Under the pieces are notes generated by a model. That model was not told where the DNA came from and did no database searches. It saw only the letters and a list, made by a program, of their open reading frames with translations. From Chamaea fasciata (Eukaryota > Chordata > Aves > Passeriformes > Sylviidae), in assembly GCA_029207755.1 (NCBI GenBank), contig JARCOQ010000003.1:41436144-41500143 (forward strand): a stretch of DNA of 64,000 bases, given 5' to 3'. The position numbers and the translations under genes are program-made. This document shows, piece by piece, positions 25,020 to 38,046 of the stretch. The first letter of the stretch is position 1. The number at the start of each line of letters is the position of its first letter.

Positions 25020-25290
25020 TTTGGTGCCCTTTGTTTGCTCTTTAATCACCAAATGAGTGCTTAAAGTTCACTTTAAATTCAGAGGTGAATGCCCCAGCAT
25101 GTTTTGAATCATAAGCATGGGGCTCAGTTTCTGTGCAATATCATCAACTTTGTTGCCTATTGCTGCATGGTCAGCTTAAAAATTAAACCTCGGGCTACAC
25201 TTCCCAATGAAGACGGGTTTAATTTTGCTAATATCAGATAACAATATAAAGTGTAAACTTGGGACAAGTTCATTACGTATTTCAGAAGTT
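25020..25290. promoter_or_regulatory. Candidate conserved non-coding element
   Basis: Contains TTTAATCACC, GCTTAAAGTTCAC, CAATATCATC, AAAATTAAACC, TTTAATTTTGCTAAT and ATCAGATAACAATA in 250 bp with no repeat character. It is proposed as a regulatory block on word density only. Confidence 0.2.
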
Positions 25291-27225
25291 TATTAACCCA
25301 GTTTGATCTGGGGTGAAAGTCTACAACAAACAAAACTCTATCCTTGTGGTAAAAAATTGCCCTGTTTGCTGAAAGAAATTAAAATTTAATTTTAGGGGAG
25401 AAATTACCTTCAAGTAAGAGTTTTCAGAAGCCTTTATGAAAGACTTTTAAATACTCATGCATTAATGAACTTCTATAAGTGTGCTTCCACTTCAGGGGTA
25501 GTTATATGTGAAGCAATTTAGACCTCACTCTACTTGTTAGAAGTAGATTGAAGACACAATAAGGTGCCTTTGCATGAGATAGGAGGATGTCCACAAGCAG
25601 TCCAAAAGACACACAGTATGTTTGTGGGTGCTCTGTCAGAGAGTTTTGTGTTTTCAGGCCAGAAGGTTTATCAGCTTCAGTTGTTCTGGTGTCTTATATG
25701 AATTCTAGACTAAGAAACATAAATAAGAATGCTGACCCAAATATTTCAATCTAGTTCTTTCAAACAACATCTTTGCCTTTTACAGGGCACTGGAAAGAAT
25801 TAAAGGAGGATTAATATTTAAGAAATTCATTATAAAAAAGAAATTAGGTGTCTGCAAGTGGCACTCCAGACTGACAGGGATTTGGGGGAAATTGTTCAGA
25901 AATATGTCTGCTGCTGGTTTATCAGCCTAAACTCTTTCCCCATGTCCTAGTTTTTGGACACTTGTGAGCATTGGCTTGTATGGAAGAGGAGACACAGCTG
26001 TACATGGTTTTCAATCAGATTTTAATGTTTCATGTGCTGCTCTGAACTCTACTTTTAAAAGCATTTTGTCCCCATTTCTTTGCCCTCTGACCCACAGAGA
26101 GGCCTGGCTTGTGAACCCTTGCTCGCTACAGTGCATTTCCCAGCAGAAGAAACAGAGTCACAGGTCCTACGGGCCTGGCATTGCTCTGTTCAAATAAAAC
26201 AAAAATCCAGCCATGAGATACATAGGAAGCAGGTCAAACTTTTAATCTTAGCAGAGAGCAGGAGGCTGAGCAGATCATCTATAAGTCATTAAATCTTCAA
26301 TTTTCTGCCTTTCCTTGAGGCTTCCCCTCATTCCCCATGGGACTGTCAGGGAAATCAGACTCACATGAAATGTTTCATACACTCAGAGCAGGAAAACTGC
26401 CGCAGAAAAGGCAGCAAAACCGTGGAATAAATCCTCCTCTCAGAGAGCCAGGCAAAACTTGCTGAGTTGCAACTCCTACCTCAAGCTGGCTTCTTGCCAT
26501 GAAGAAGAATGAGGCAAAGCCACTCGCTGTGCCAGTGACACAGCTGTGGGGGCCCAGGGCACCAACACCTCCTGCAACAAGGCACTGCTTTTCCCTGGGG
26601 TGTCTGCCCATCACCTGTGTGGTGCTGGTAGCTCCCAAAGACATTTCCTAGCAAACTTTAAGCCCCTTGAACACTACAGGGCGGCCACACCAGGAGGCAG
26701 TTCCTCACCACTAAACTCCCCACACATTGGGGCTTGTTTGCAGCCTGCACTCAAACCTCTCCCACCCTCTGCTTTATCCTGTTTAGCTTGTTGGGCATGA
26801 CAACCCACCTGCAGCGTGGTCTTTGAGACCACTGCTGCTCTGCCCTGCCTGGTCAGACCAAGCATCTTTTCACTCTCAGCCAGCCTCTGCTGCTGCTCCT
26901 CAGCAGTCCTGTGGGGTCCAGTTCAGGTAGGAGGAAAAGGAGCTGAGACACCAGGGAAGGGAGAAGTGGGAAAAGCGAAAGAAGCCCAAATGATAAAGTA
27001 AGCTGGAAACCATGCTGCTGGCATTGCAGGGCTGGTGAGGGTAAGCCTGCTGAAACAAAACACTGCCTCCTTCTCCTGTATCTGCCCTAACTGGGAATGT
27101 ACTGTAGCTGGTAGATCCTAGTCAGAGAGGGTCTGGGCAAAGTCTCCTTACTTGATACTTGATTAGACATATGCAAGTGGCTTACCATGGGTAGACAGAT
27201 TCAAAAGCTAAAAGCTATCACACAC

Positions 27226-27290
27226 ATATCACAGAATATTTGAGTTGTATGTCATCCACAACGATCACTGATGAAGCTGGATAAAGCCCT
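27226..27290 (-). mobile_element. Possible CR1 3'-end fragment, antisense
   Basis: TATCACAGAATATTTGAGTT followed by CATCCACAACGATCACTGATG resembles the antisense CR1 terminus and the adjoining block, with heavy decay. About 60 bp only. Confidence 0.4.
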
Positions 27291-27869
27291 GCTGTCTCTT
27301 AAGAGAGACACACAATCTGAAGTATAACTGTGCTTTCTCAGTGTCTACTTGGGCCACCTTTGCTTTTTTTCCTACTTGCCATGCTGTGATGTCTGACACT
27401 CCTTGTAAATATAACTGCAATTCTGACAGAGGCCCTGTTCTTCCAGACAGGGATCAGACACTCTCTTACCTGCCTTTTCACACCTCACAGGATAAAAGCT
27501 GCAGTTCTCTCACATTGTGAAATTGAGCTATGCTAACCAGTTGTTCTCAGCTGACTCTCAGACCAGAATTCTTCCACCAATATTGACGTTTTTTCCCCTG
27601 CAGGTAATGTTGGAGCAGCACACTGAGTGTCTGTCATCGAAACCAAACCCTGGAGTTTGGAAACTGTACGTAGTGAGGGGAGATTGCTATTGTGCAACAG
27701 ATATGCCTGAAAGAAAGATTTTTTTTTTTGCCAATAATCTCAGTATTTCATTTCTAGACACCAGAGTTTCACCTCCTGAGCTCTTTACGTTCTCTGGGAT
27801 CACATCTTCTTTTTGCTTCTTCTTGATTGGCATCATCTTTGCTTCCGCTTTTTGAGTTTATTGTCAGCT

Positions 27870-28680
27870 TGGCTTGTGATCCTCTTTCATGTCCCTGCCT
27901 TCTCTGAGGTGACCTCAGTTACACCTTGAGCTGCAGACACAACCCTATGTTGTCCAACTTACTTCCCTATCTCTGTTTCTCCATCTGTATTTTACTCAAC
28001 ATCTCGGGCTGTTCCGTTACCTCTCATTTGAGCTGTGCAGAGCCCGAGTGACAGGCACTGAGTGCTCTCCACTGTAATGCTCCACTTGCCTCTCTCACTG
28101 ATGTTAACTTCCCAGACACTTCCTTTTGCATCTCTACTGTCAGATGTCATTCCTCTCTCTCCTCCCTTTTCATCACCCTGACTTGCTACTGGAAACTGTC
28201 GGGTATTTTCTTCCTTTCCAACTCTTTATTTGCTTTCCTTCCTGTGCTTACTGTGATGTCCCTTGCCCAGAAATCCATTAACTCTTGCTTTGCTCTTCAC
28301 CATTTTTTCCTATCTGCATTGGAAGTATTCACACAGATTGTCTCTACCAGCACCATCTTTTCCTCAGACATCACTCCCCATGTGAATCTCCCAGACTCAC
28401 TGGCACCATGGGGTTAGGTCATGTCTCTTTTGTCTTTCTCCTTGAAGCCCCACATAGCTTCCCTCCAGGCAACTTCCTTGTTTTTGCTTCATCTCATTCC
28501 TTGTCCTTTTTGAATCAGGATTTCTCATGGCTGTCCTCATGCACAATACACTCTTCTACACTTGATATACTTAAAGAACCTTCAAGATTCGTGCACTCAA
28601 ATTTCTTTTTGGTCTTACAGCTTGGAAGCTTACCTTCAAAAAGAAGTCTGGTATCTCTGCTTCAGGAGAGGCATCTTTAA
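27870..28680. other. Pyrimidine-rich (strand-asymmetric) stretch
   Basis: About 800 bp of strongly skewed sequence on the + strand. Two 60-base blocks counted by hand, 28141-28200 and 28201-28260, contain 43 and 45 pyrimidines. It is not a simple repeat; CT-rich words are interleaved with ordinary sequence. A 131-codon open frame (28285-28680) is a by-product of the skew. The sequence might be a decayed antisense LINE, an old CT-rich satellite, or a transcription-associated skew; I cannot decide. Confidence 0.6.
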
Positions 28681-31600
28681 GGAAGATGAACCTTTTACAA
28701 AAATACATAATGTGGTATGGCTTTCACTGTAAATGCCAAACATTCAAAACTACAGCATTGCTGTATTGAAGGTCCACACTGTTTTAGTTTGGTCTCAGAC
28801 ACTGGGTAAACACATGGTTCAATCTCCATTGTATACCCTCTTTGTGCTGCTAATAATTCATAAAAGAAAGATAGCTGTGCCTCCCATCCCTTCACTCCAG
28901 ATGCTAGCCCAGTCATATCCATTGCTGTCCCAGGGTAAGGGGCCCCATTCTCCTACAGCTAACAATTGCTGTTTATTACTGGCAAATACCATTCAACTAA
29001 ATCAGGAGCCTGAGGAAAAGCAATTTTAGGTTCACTTCCTAGATAAGAAAGAAAATTCCTTCCTGTTACTGATTCCATAAAAGAGAAGGAGGTAACCTGC
29101 AGAGTCTGATAAAGTCAGCCCTCTGTTTCAGCTCTGGCTGTGGGCTATGTTAGCACAGAAGACAGGCTGCTCACAAAAGTTTATTGCAAGAGACACAGAA
29201 GAAAGAAAATTATTTGGTTCTCCCATTCCCCTGAGGGTAACTGTCTTCGTTTTCCAGAACTGAAACTGCAGGGATATCCTTGACCATCCCCCTGCAGAGA
29301 CTGTAATTTATAACTTGCTGGTTAAGTCACTTGGGAGCAAAACTGTTTAAGATTTCAGATTCTCCTGGCCAGTTCCAAGACCTTTTTTGTTCCTCGCCAG
29401 AGTTTCCACAGCCATAGGTGTCTGCTCAGGGAAGGAGGTAAAGACTCCATCTGGTCCCTCTGCTGGCCCCACAAGGTGCTCCTCCAGGGACAGGCATACA
29501 AGCTGGGATGGCTCCTGGCTCCTTGACTGCCCAGCTGTGCTGGTATGAGCAGGCGGAAGGTTTGGGCGCATGTGCCATCTGACAGCGTAAACAAACACAA
29601 TATTAACTCATCTGCATGCAAGGACATAGACATAAACGCTCCCCTCTAAGAGTCATCCTGGAACCCTATGGGTCTCACATCATAAATCCTTTTGGAAAGC
29701 ATGTACTCTGCTTCCTTGCTGACACTGATGCTTGTATCATTGTTTGTCTTACTTTGCTTTGAGCTTAATAATTGGCAAATCCTGGAGAGGCAGCTGGGCC
29801 GACTTGCTGTGCTCCCAGGCAGTGAGGGGGATGCTGCTGAACAGAGACACATTTCTATCAGGGTGATGGCTTGCTTGAAAGGCGGTGACAAGTGGTACAA
29901 GAGTGGGAAATGTGTTTTCCAGATACCCCGATTTAACTACTTTCCCTCCTTTCTTATTCAGGTTTTCTTTCCATCTGGCTCATAGGTAGAGCCGTGCACA
30001 TCAATACACACATGAGTACAGCAAGTGTGTTTGTTTACAAACATTTGCGCAGGCAAACCTTCAGACCATCAGTTGTAATTCTTTCTTTCTTTGTTCACAA
30101 AGATGAAGGGACAATGTTCCCACGTATGGATTTTGCAGGAAATGGGAAGTGGGTGACAGTGACCGGGGCTGTGACCCGGCAGACCTCGCAGTCTAATGTA
30201 ACGCGATCTCATGGTGCTTGGGAGAAAAAAGGGAAGAGAAGTCTAGCCCTGGGACTGCAAATCACAGGCCGTGATGACAAGAGGGGGCCTAATAAAACTC
30301 AGCACCCTTCACTTCTAAATGAAATGAGCGGGGAGGGGGAGTGGGGAAAGGATAATTTATTGCCTAGAGATATCCCAGGGTATTGCGTTCCTAGAAATGC
30401 CTTTCACTGCCCCATAGCATTTCAGTGATGGAAAATGTGAATACAGCTTTGAGCAGTTAAGGCCTTTATTTGAATTAAGTAAAACAGCTCTAACAACAGG
30501 ATTTAAGCAGTGGAGGATGGAGACAAGAAGACCTTGCATTGTTCATGATGTCATATCTAACAGCCACCTTCCTGAAGGACATCAGTACTGCCAGAAAGGA
30601 AAGGCTGGGATGCCCAAGTGACTGGGATGGGATAAATGACACATGCTGGGAAAGCATGCCATGGCTCTACCTCTCCTCTGACCACTAATTTCTGACTTTG
30701 TTTTGAGGATGTCACAGGAGCAAGTGAATTTTGCTGGACAAATTTCTGCTGCTGCTACTTGTTGACAGGCAGGTCTTATTTTGCAGTGATGGTGATCAAA
30801 ATAAATTTGCTTTCATACATTTTTCCACGCAAGGATGGAGACTCACTAAACAAACTTATTGGACAGGAATGGGTGCATAGTTTAACAACAGCTTGGCACT
30901 CCAGGACATGCTAAGACTCAGGAGTCCCCTGCATTCCTTTTTGGACTAGTGGCTCTGCCACTTCTGTTTTCATTGTTTCATTTTGTTGGGTTTTTGAGGT
31001 TTTAAACAAAAACAAACTTATAAGAATAGACAAACTTTTGGAGTTTCAGAAATTCTGCTGATTTGTGGTACCTAGTTACTGACGTCTCTTTTTAACTGCA
31101 AAAACAGGTTGCAAGCAACAAAAACATGAGTCCTCACACAGGACTGCAAACTTCTTTCTAGCTGAGCTGGAAATGCACATCTTTTCCAAAGGATTTTGAT
31201 AGCTCTGCTTCTGGACCCAGAATATTTTTAATTAAATTAAATAGAATAGAAGATAGAAAGGAAAATTAATTAAGAGGCTTTTTTGTTTGTTTGATCTTAG
31301 TAGATGGTTAAGCTCAATTTTTATTGAAACTTTAGGCAGAGGCTCCTATTTGTTTAATCTATCTCTCTGATTATTATTATATTTCTGGTAGGGGGAACAC
31401 CAAAGAATAAATGAAAGACAATGAAATAAACAGAGCCAAGTGTGGCTGTGCCCTAGAGCCGTCCCATCTCAATATATGAGCATGTGTTTCATCTCTCCAA
31501 AGCAGAGATTTCAGGACTCAGCTGGCACCAATAAAGAGGTATCACACTGGGAGAGAGAGCTGTCACTACCCTGGGCTGCTGTCTGCCCCCAGCCTCCTGC

Positions 31601-34600
31601 ACGGGGCTGAGGCAGAAGAGCTGCATCTCCATGGAGCACTCACCTCCTGGGCACATTCAGTACTGACCCACACACCTCATCCTGTCTTGTTGAAGCTTCA
31701 GAGTTCTTCGCATGTTAGGCATAAAAGCTGTTTAGTTTCAGGGCTGTGCTTGGTTGGCACAGCAGGCAGAGCAGCTGTTGAAAGCACAGCTGGTTTCTGA
31801 ATCACCTGTTACAATCTGCCTTCGGCAGGGCTGCCACCACTGCTGCTCCCCCTCACACTTGGTCACAGCTCTCATTTTGTTCTTTGCTCCCCTTAGCAAT
31901 CCCTCACGAGCCATCATGGTAGGAAATATCTATCTATATATACTCCTATCACTCACACAGAAGTGGAAAAGTTGCTCATCCCCTCCTCCATCCTATTGTG
32001 ACAAGGACTTGATCAGGTTGCTCCTGCTTTCTATGCTTGGGAAAGCCCAAGTGTCCACCCTGCCATGCTGGTCCCTGCCTGTGCACTCTGTATGGTTTAC
32101 AAAATCAGCTGTCATTGTTTGCCTGGCTGTTTACAGCATTTTTGGACTCTGCTGAGGCATAGACAAATCCCTGTGCTCAGTGTAGATTTCTGTGTATAAT
32201 TTAGCCAAGTCAGCGTGCTGTGGACTTTTCCTTCAAATCCAGACTGAGGGCTGGGGTTGAAGACTTTCAATCTCTGAAACTGTACATCTCAAGTTGAGCC
32301 AAAATTTTCAAAATTGCATCTTCTTTAAGTATCTTCTTTCAACTCTGAACACACTTATCCTTAATAAAACTCTTTTTTTTCCCCCACACAAAATTCCTGA
32401 GAAGGAGCAACAGAGTGAGTTACATGCATTTTACAAATTAAAGACCCCAGGCCAGCTGGTCCCAGATAGCCTTGATCCAGTACTGCAGTTAAATATTAAC
32501 TTCCCCAGCCTCCATTTAACTTAGTGATATGTAAAGAAAACCCTCCTATGCTTCTCCCCAGGTGAAAAGCATATTAATTTTATCCAAAATCCACCCTCAC
32601 ATGTAATATTATCCTGATACCACCAAAAAGAATAGAAAGATAACTCTGCTGTCCTGTTTACAGGTAGGGGGTGTCCAGGGTTAGTGGAATCATACAGATT
32701 TCAAGGTACTCAGAGAGAATAAAGCAACAGGGATAAAGAATGAATTTTCAGAATGCCAAAAGTTAAAAGACAGTATGGAATTGACCTGGAAAATTCTTAC
32801 GCATGGACTGAATGTGATTAGGGTGGGAGGCAGCCTGGAAGAATTCCCATGAAAGACTGGAGTTTTCTGCAGAGGATACAGCCCTTGTTGCATTATATAT
32901 GTTCAGAGAAAAATATCAGTGCAGCAAGTAGTGAGTGACTAAAGAGATTCATATTGTCAGAGGATGAGCACCCAGGTGTGGTGGACCAAACATTACTGAA
33001 TTGTCCAAATACACTTAAATCCGTGAGATTGCACCAGAAATCACATCGGTCAACCTTATGATCTTGTACATCTTGCTTGAAGTCAGGGCTTAAAAAATAC
33101 CTGGAGAACAGCCACTCCCACAAGCTTATTTGGTTTCCACTACTGGCTGTAATCCAAAGGGGTAGTAGCCACTGAGTGCTTGAAGACTAAAAATATACTA
33201 GACCAAAGCAGAAGTCTCTGTCAGATTGTGTTGATGCTGACCTGGGCTTGGTGCTGACCTGCTGGGCTGGTGCTGTTGGTGAGCAGGGCAGTATTTCTGA
33301 AAGAGAAGCTTCCATTGTAATCTATGTTAGTGTGAAACTTCTTTGAAAACTAGCAGGATTCTTCCTGTAGTGTTGAATTTAATATTTAGTTTTGAAAGTG
33401 CACTTTGGTGTTATTAATTTATTTTTAGCGCTTAATCCTGTGCCTTGCATAGGTGAATGTATTCCCATCTCCTCCTGGATACTCGTGAATGACTGTGAGA
33501 ATACAAGAGCTGTCGAGAAATCCTGAGCACCTGCAAATCTGTTCAAGAGGTGATATCCAAATGCTGCCAGGGTGGAGTTAACATCTGGTTAAACATTAAC
33601 ATGGGGCTTGGTTCCGTCATTTTACAATGTGTAACCTGTTGCAAGTAAATGATAAACTGTTCTGGGTGCAGCTCTGGTTGCCAAGTACTTATATTTCACG
33701 TTGTTACTCCCCAGAGGAAAAGCAAGTAACTGTCATTTGGAAGCAAGTAGGCAGAAAAGATGCGGCATATTGATTTCTTGCTCTCCTAAAAGGGGCACAA
33801 AGATAACAATTGCACTGGAAAATATATTTCCCAGTTTAGTATTTTCTACATATTTTTAAGACAACAGCACAAGGTGCTGAACCAGAAACAGGAGAAAGCT
33901 ACATACCACTGTAGGGCAGAGCCTATATGGCACTGCTTCTTATTTCTTGAATCATACCGATCTTTCACCTTCTTCTCCTCTCTGTTTGCCCCTCAACCAA
34001 TACAACAAGTTAAAAAATTGATCAGAGAGACTAGAGCTGCCCACAGCTCGGGCTGGTTGACCCAAGGTGCCAAGCTCCCAGCACAGCTACCCCTCTCTCC
34101 TGCCCACACTGCAGCCAGGCACACCAGGTGCAGCTGTCACTGCACCTGGGGGTACCCATGTGTTTTCAGGCAGCAGCCCATCAAATGTGCTCTGGTGTGA
34201 TGCAGTGTGGTAACTCTGACATCCTACCTCCTTGCCGAGACTCTGACTTGGTGGAGGCAGGGAGGAAAGACAGCCCATCTTCTGTTTGTTCTCATGAGAT
34301 AATAACTGTGATGAGATTCAGGAAAAGGTTAAATCTTCATGCAGTAAAAAGGCACTTTCCAATTATGCTGACTGAGACAGATACAGCAGCAACCACTAAT
34401 TTCCATGTTCCAGGCTGGAAGCTCATCATGGGCTGAAGTCACTGTCTGGCCCCCCTTTCCCCATTTAGGATTGTGCAATCATCATCTGTGTTCATCATCC
34501 GAGGTGAGAGGGGAGGGCGTCACCTTCCTCTGAAGCATCCGGCGCCAGCTCCGGTCACTGGCAGGATGCTGCCTGAGGTGGACATGGCTGTGCTCCAGGA

Positions 34601-35397
34601 CGGCAAGAGTTACTCGTCCTCCCACCGAGCTGTAAAAACTGATGCAGCCAGATGTCACCTCTGGCCAGGCTTACCCCTTCCCCATGCACATGTGCCAGGC
34701 TCGCCAATACCCATTACCTTCCTCAGCCCCTGAGCAGTCAAACCTTCAGGTAATTTCTTCCCAGTGTGGTGCCCTGCTTCTTACAGGCATTGGTGTGAAT
34801 TCATCACTATCACATTTCAACAGTTTGTGATCCTCAGTATTCAGAGACTTCATGCTGCAAGTACTTATAGACAGGCAAGAGGACATGGCTGCAAAGCCGC
34901 ATAAAATGATACACACTTCAGCACTGCTGACAGGTGCTTGCTTTCTGACCTAAATTTGAAACTACTTCATCCCTCTTTAATATGAAGATGTCTTATGCAC
35001 TTCATTATCAGGGCTCTTCCTTTTTCTCCTCTTTGTATGTGTGTGTGCACATTTCTCTTGTCCTCTCTCACTCCTGTTTCTCCCTCCACCTCACATCAGT
35101 GCACACTTCAGACTTCCTCTCTCACTTCTATAAGCTGCCAGAAGTGAAGTGACCTGGTTCCCTATCCAGCCCTGAAAGCTGCCTCAGCAATGTTTTTCCT
35201 CCCTTTCTGTAGCCGTCCTGGGCAAGCACACTGCCCTCAGCCTGTCAGTGCATTTGAAGCAGGGGGGTTACGGCCTGCACCACGGCTCACCATCACAACT
35301 CACAGAGCTGACATCTGCAGTCACTGACTTGTGACAACTTTATTAGGAAGACTGTAGTCACCAACTTCAGGCAGAAGCCATGGAAAAAGTCAATTAT
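28681..35397. other. Unique non-coding DNA
   Basis: No gene recognised over 6.7 kb. It includes a CpG-containing patch near 30140-30230, an AT-rich run at 31225-31275 and a GCTGACCTGG/GGTGCTGACCTGC internal repetition at 33234-33283. The 144-codon frame at 29994-30428 and the 133-codon frame at 31754-32155 have no recognisable domain. Confidence 0.5.
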
Positions 35398-35437
35398 ATT
35401 ATTGTTGTTGTTATTGTTGTTATTAATATTATTATTG
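35398..35437. repeat. ATT/GTT trinucleotide microsatellite
   Basis: About 40 bp of alternating ATT and GTT triplets. It yields an asparagine-rich antisense open frame that is not a real protein. Confidence 0.95.
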
Positions 35438-37004
35438 CTGCAATCAGTGTGAGCTGCTGACAGAACATGCCTCTCCGGAAATAACTCATTAATTCTGAGA
35501 GTTGCCAATGGGAGGAGCAGCCCAGAGCCCTGATCCAGCAGCACTTACGCAGCAGGATGCCCGTGTTATCAGTGAGGAAATCCACAGCTTGACTCTACGT
35601 ATGCAAGTGTCCTCACTAATTCCTGAAGGCAGCAAAAAGAGAAAGTCCTACCCATCCTCATTCAGTGCTCTTAGGAGTGTTTGCTCCAGCGAGATGTTCC
35701 TGTTTGTTTCTGCCGTTCTAAATAGTGGGGAAGTCAATTTGCCCTCCCTGAGAATCAAACTGACAATCCAGCAGTCCATCAGAAAATTGTATTTTCTTTA
35801 TTTTGTCTCTTTTTTTCGCTAGATTTGTCTCTTTTATATCCAAATTTCTTGGGTGCAATAACCATAATGAACTATACTTCTGGATCCTTGTGGTCACACA
35901 TGAAACCCAAGACTTTAATGTAACAGTTTAGATTCTAAGAGATTTCTCGTCACTAGACTATTATCATGGATGTTAAAAAACTAAAATCTTATCATCCAGT
36001 TTGTTCCTTTGGCTGGAGTACATTTCTATTTCCATACTAGTCTAGGTCTAACCATCTGGAGCTTAGTAAGAATATAATTTGGTAGAACTGTCTGATAAAG
36101 TAAAAATGCAACGATCGTTCTTTCTGCATTTGTACTAAATTTTTCTACCGTTCAACTTTATTTCCATTACTTCCAATATTTTTTGAGATTTCCAGAATTA
36201 TAACACGGAGCTAGGCAAGGAGATATCCAACTGCGGAATGCAGAGATGAAATAGAGAAGGTTTTATCATTACCCTATTCTTATGAAGTTCCTTGTTCTGT
36301 GTCAGAAGAAAGGCGGTTCCAAACATGCTTGCTGGCTCATGAGATGCTTGCAGACTCACTTTCAGCCCCTACAAAGGGTAAAATCACCCCAAAGTTCTAC
36401 CAAATCCAGCAGGATTTTGGGACTGCATCCCAGCTGGGAGTCATCAGCATGGTACCACGAGTGGACACAGAGAAATTTCATATGGCCTCAGGATTCTGCT
36501 CTTCACTGAAGAGGCATATGAAGCTCAATGGAGATGGCAAAGAATAAAGCAATCTCTCTTCCTTAGCAAAGAGAAATGCCAATGAAAATTATCTGCCTGT
36601 GACAAGGATCAGGTTAAGAAAGAAGACTCTTTTCTGCAAGTACATTAAGTATTTCATTCTCAGGTGCAGGAATATGAGCAGACATGTATGTGAAATCAAA
36701 TCTAGAAGTTTTGTGTTAAAGACATAGAAGACTCCAAGGATTCAAGCTAGAACCCAAACCTGGATGTAGTCAGATGGGAAAGTTTTGGCTTAGGCTCTGC
36801 AGGCAATTTCTGAGAAGGGGATGCTGGAGAACCACTGTCTTCCCTGAACATTGGTGTGGCTTTGTGGGCTCACTTCTATCTGTCCATGCACCTACAGAGA
36901 TGCCCTCACATCTGGGCAGAATCTTCCATGCCAGTCCCAGGCTCTGCTGAGATAAAACCTCACCTTCTCACTCCCCAGTGTGAGGTCTGAAACAAAAATT
37001 GCAA
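35438..37004. other. Unique non-coding DNA
   Basis: No gene or repeat recognised. The short palindrome AACGATCGTT lies near 36111. The last part, up to 37004, is plain sequence leading into the antisense CR1 cluster. Confidence 0.5.
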
Positions 37005-37085
37005 TAAAAATCACAAAATCATAGATTTGTTAAGGTTGAAAAAGGCCTCTAGGATTGTTGAGTCTGACTGTTAAATAAACTTGAC
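37005..37085 (-). mobile_element. CR1 LINE 3' end, antisense
   Basis: The + strand reads TCACAAAATCATAGATTTG, then TTAAGGTTGAAAAAGGCCTC and GATTGTTGAGTCTGAC. This is the complement of the CR1 terminus plus pre-terminal block. It may be the 3' end of the same element as the reverse-transcriptase remnant at 37200-37690, with the intervening ORF2 C-terminus deleted, or an independent insertion. Confidence 0.78.
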
Positions 37086-37199
37086 TGGTAAAAGCACCTG
37101 CTGAACTATTACACTTTCAGGTTGTTTTCACCCCCGAACCCAAAACCTCAATATTCCGTTCTACAGTGTGGCTAAACATTTGCATGATTGTTTTTAAAT

Positions 37200-37690
37200 T
37201 TACTTGCCTCCTATTTATAATGTAATTTTGTTCCTTTCTGCCCATAGTTTCAGCTTTCTGAATTCTTGTAATTCCCTGGTGTCATCAGCAATTTCTAATT
37301 GTCCAGTTAGGCATCATCTGTACATTTGTTAACATGCAGTTAATTAACTCCATGGGTCATTAATACATGCTTTGAATAAAGATCAGAAGTGCACTCAAAC
37401 TAAAGTCAAGTCTCTCACTGATTTTTGTGTGTTCCAGATCTAACTTCAAAACTTTCCTTCACACATATCTCTTCAATTACAGAATCCTGACAGATACCTC
37501 CCTGCAGCTGGCTATACTGGGACGGTACCATTCATGGATGTTTTCCTTAATCCTAGCTGGTGATATGTAGTCACTCATTTCTGTCTTTGCAAAGCCTATC
37601 TGGACTGCTCTTTATGTGCAACATTGCATCATGAGACAGTGGCATCAAAGGACTTAGTAAATCCAAATCTATTGCATATCCTGTATTTGT
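37200..37690 (-). mobile_element. Ancient CR1/L3-like reverse-transcriptase remnant
   Basis: Read on the minus strand, two RT catalytic motifs are recognisable in one frame. FTKSFDATVS (about 37632-37661) corresponds to motif A of LINE RTs. IADDTRELQEF (about 37257-37292) corresponds to motif C, whose Asp-Asp pair binds the catalytic metal; the following KLKLWAERNK suits the helix after motif C. Between them, SDLYSKHVLMTH (about 37350-37387) suits the segment before motif C. The A-to-C spacing is about 127 codons here, roughly 35 longer than I expect for avian CR1, so small insertions have accumulated. Stops and frame breaks make it non-functional. It looks much older than the 62.4 kb copy. 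Confidence 0.68.
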
Positions 37691-38040
37691 CTGCTGTGAC
37701 ATTTCTTTTGACTGTGTCTTTACAGAGTGACTTTGACAAATGTAAAAGCTTTCTCTTTCCCTGGCAGGAGCAAAGCACAGGACTGCCCACCTGCTGCTCT
37801 GCCTCTACCAGTTTTGAAGCTGAAAGCAGGAGAAGGAGCAGGAACACCGTCAAGGTCAGGCACCAGGGGTGGAAGTGCCCCTCTTGGGCTGCAGGGCTGG
37901 TCACAGCACACAGCAGTTGCCCCCTTCTGTGACCTCCCACCCCTCTTGCCAGCCCAGAACCGCTTACCTTGTCCCACAAAACTGTTCTGCCCCAGCTTAT
38001 TTACAGTCCTTGAGGACAGAGGCTTTGTCCCATGGTCTGT
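37691..38040. other. GC-richer segment open in several frames
   Basis: Four overlapping frames of 102-121 codons (two on each strand) cross this stretch. None has a recognisable domain. A canonical AATAAA follows at 38041. It might be the end of a non-coding transcript or an unrecognised repeat; neither is supported by more than composition. Confidence 0.4.
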
Positions 38041-38046
38041 AATAAA
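38041..38046 (+). promoter_or_regulatory. Candidate polyadenylation signal
   Basis: Canonical AATAAA followed within 10-20 bases by the T/G-richer GGGTTTATTGTTC, the arrangement expected of a functional poly(A) site. No gene is identified upstream, so the hexamer may be fortuitous; AATAAA is frequent in AT-rich DNA. Confidence 0.18.

Larger units (their letters stand above)
23481..27225. other. Unique non-coding DNA
   Basis: No gene recognised. It includes a two-copy 12-bp repeat (24850-24873), a candidate conserved block (25020-25290) and a GC-richer patch at 26380-26960 in which frames on both strands are open by composition. Confidence 0.5.

Noticed and set aside
28800..28830. tRNA-like B-box word (GGTTCAATCTCC)
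   Set aside because: No A-box at the right distance and no cloverleaf pairing in the flanks.
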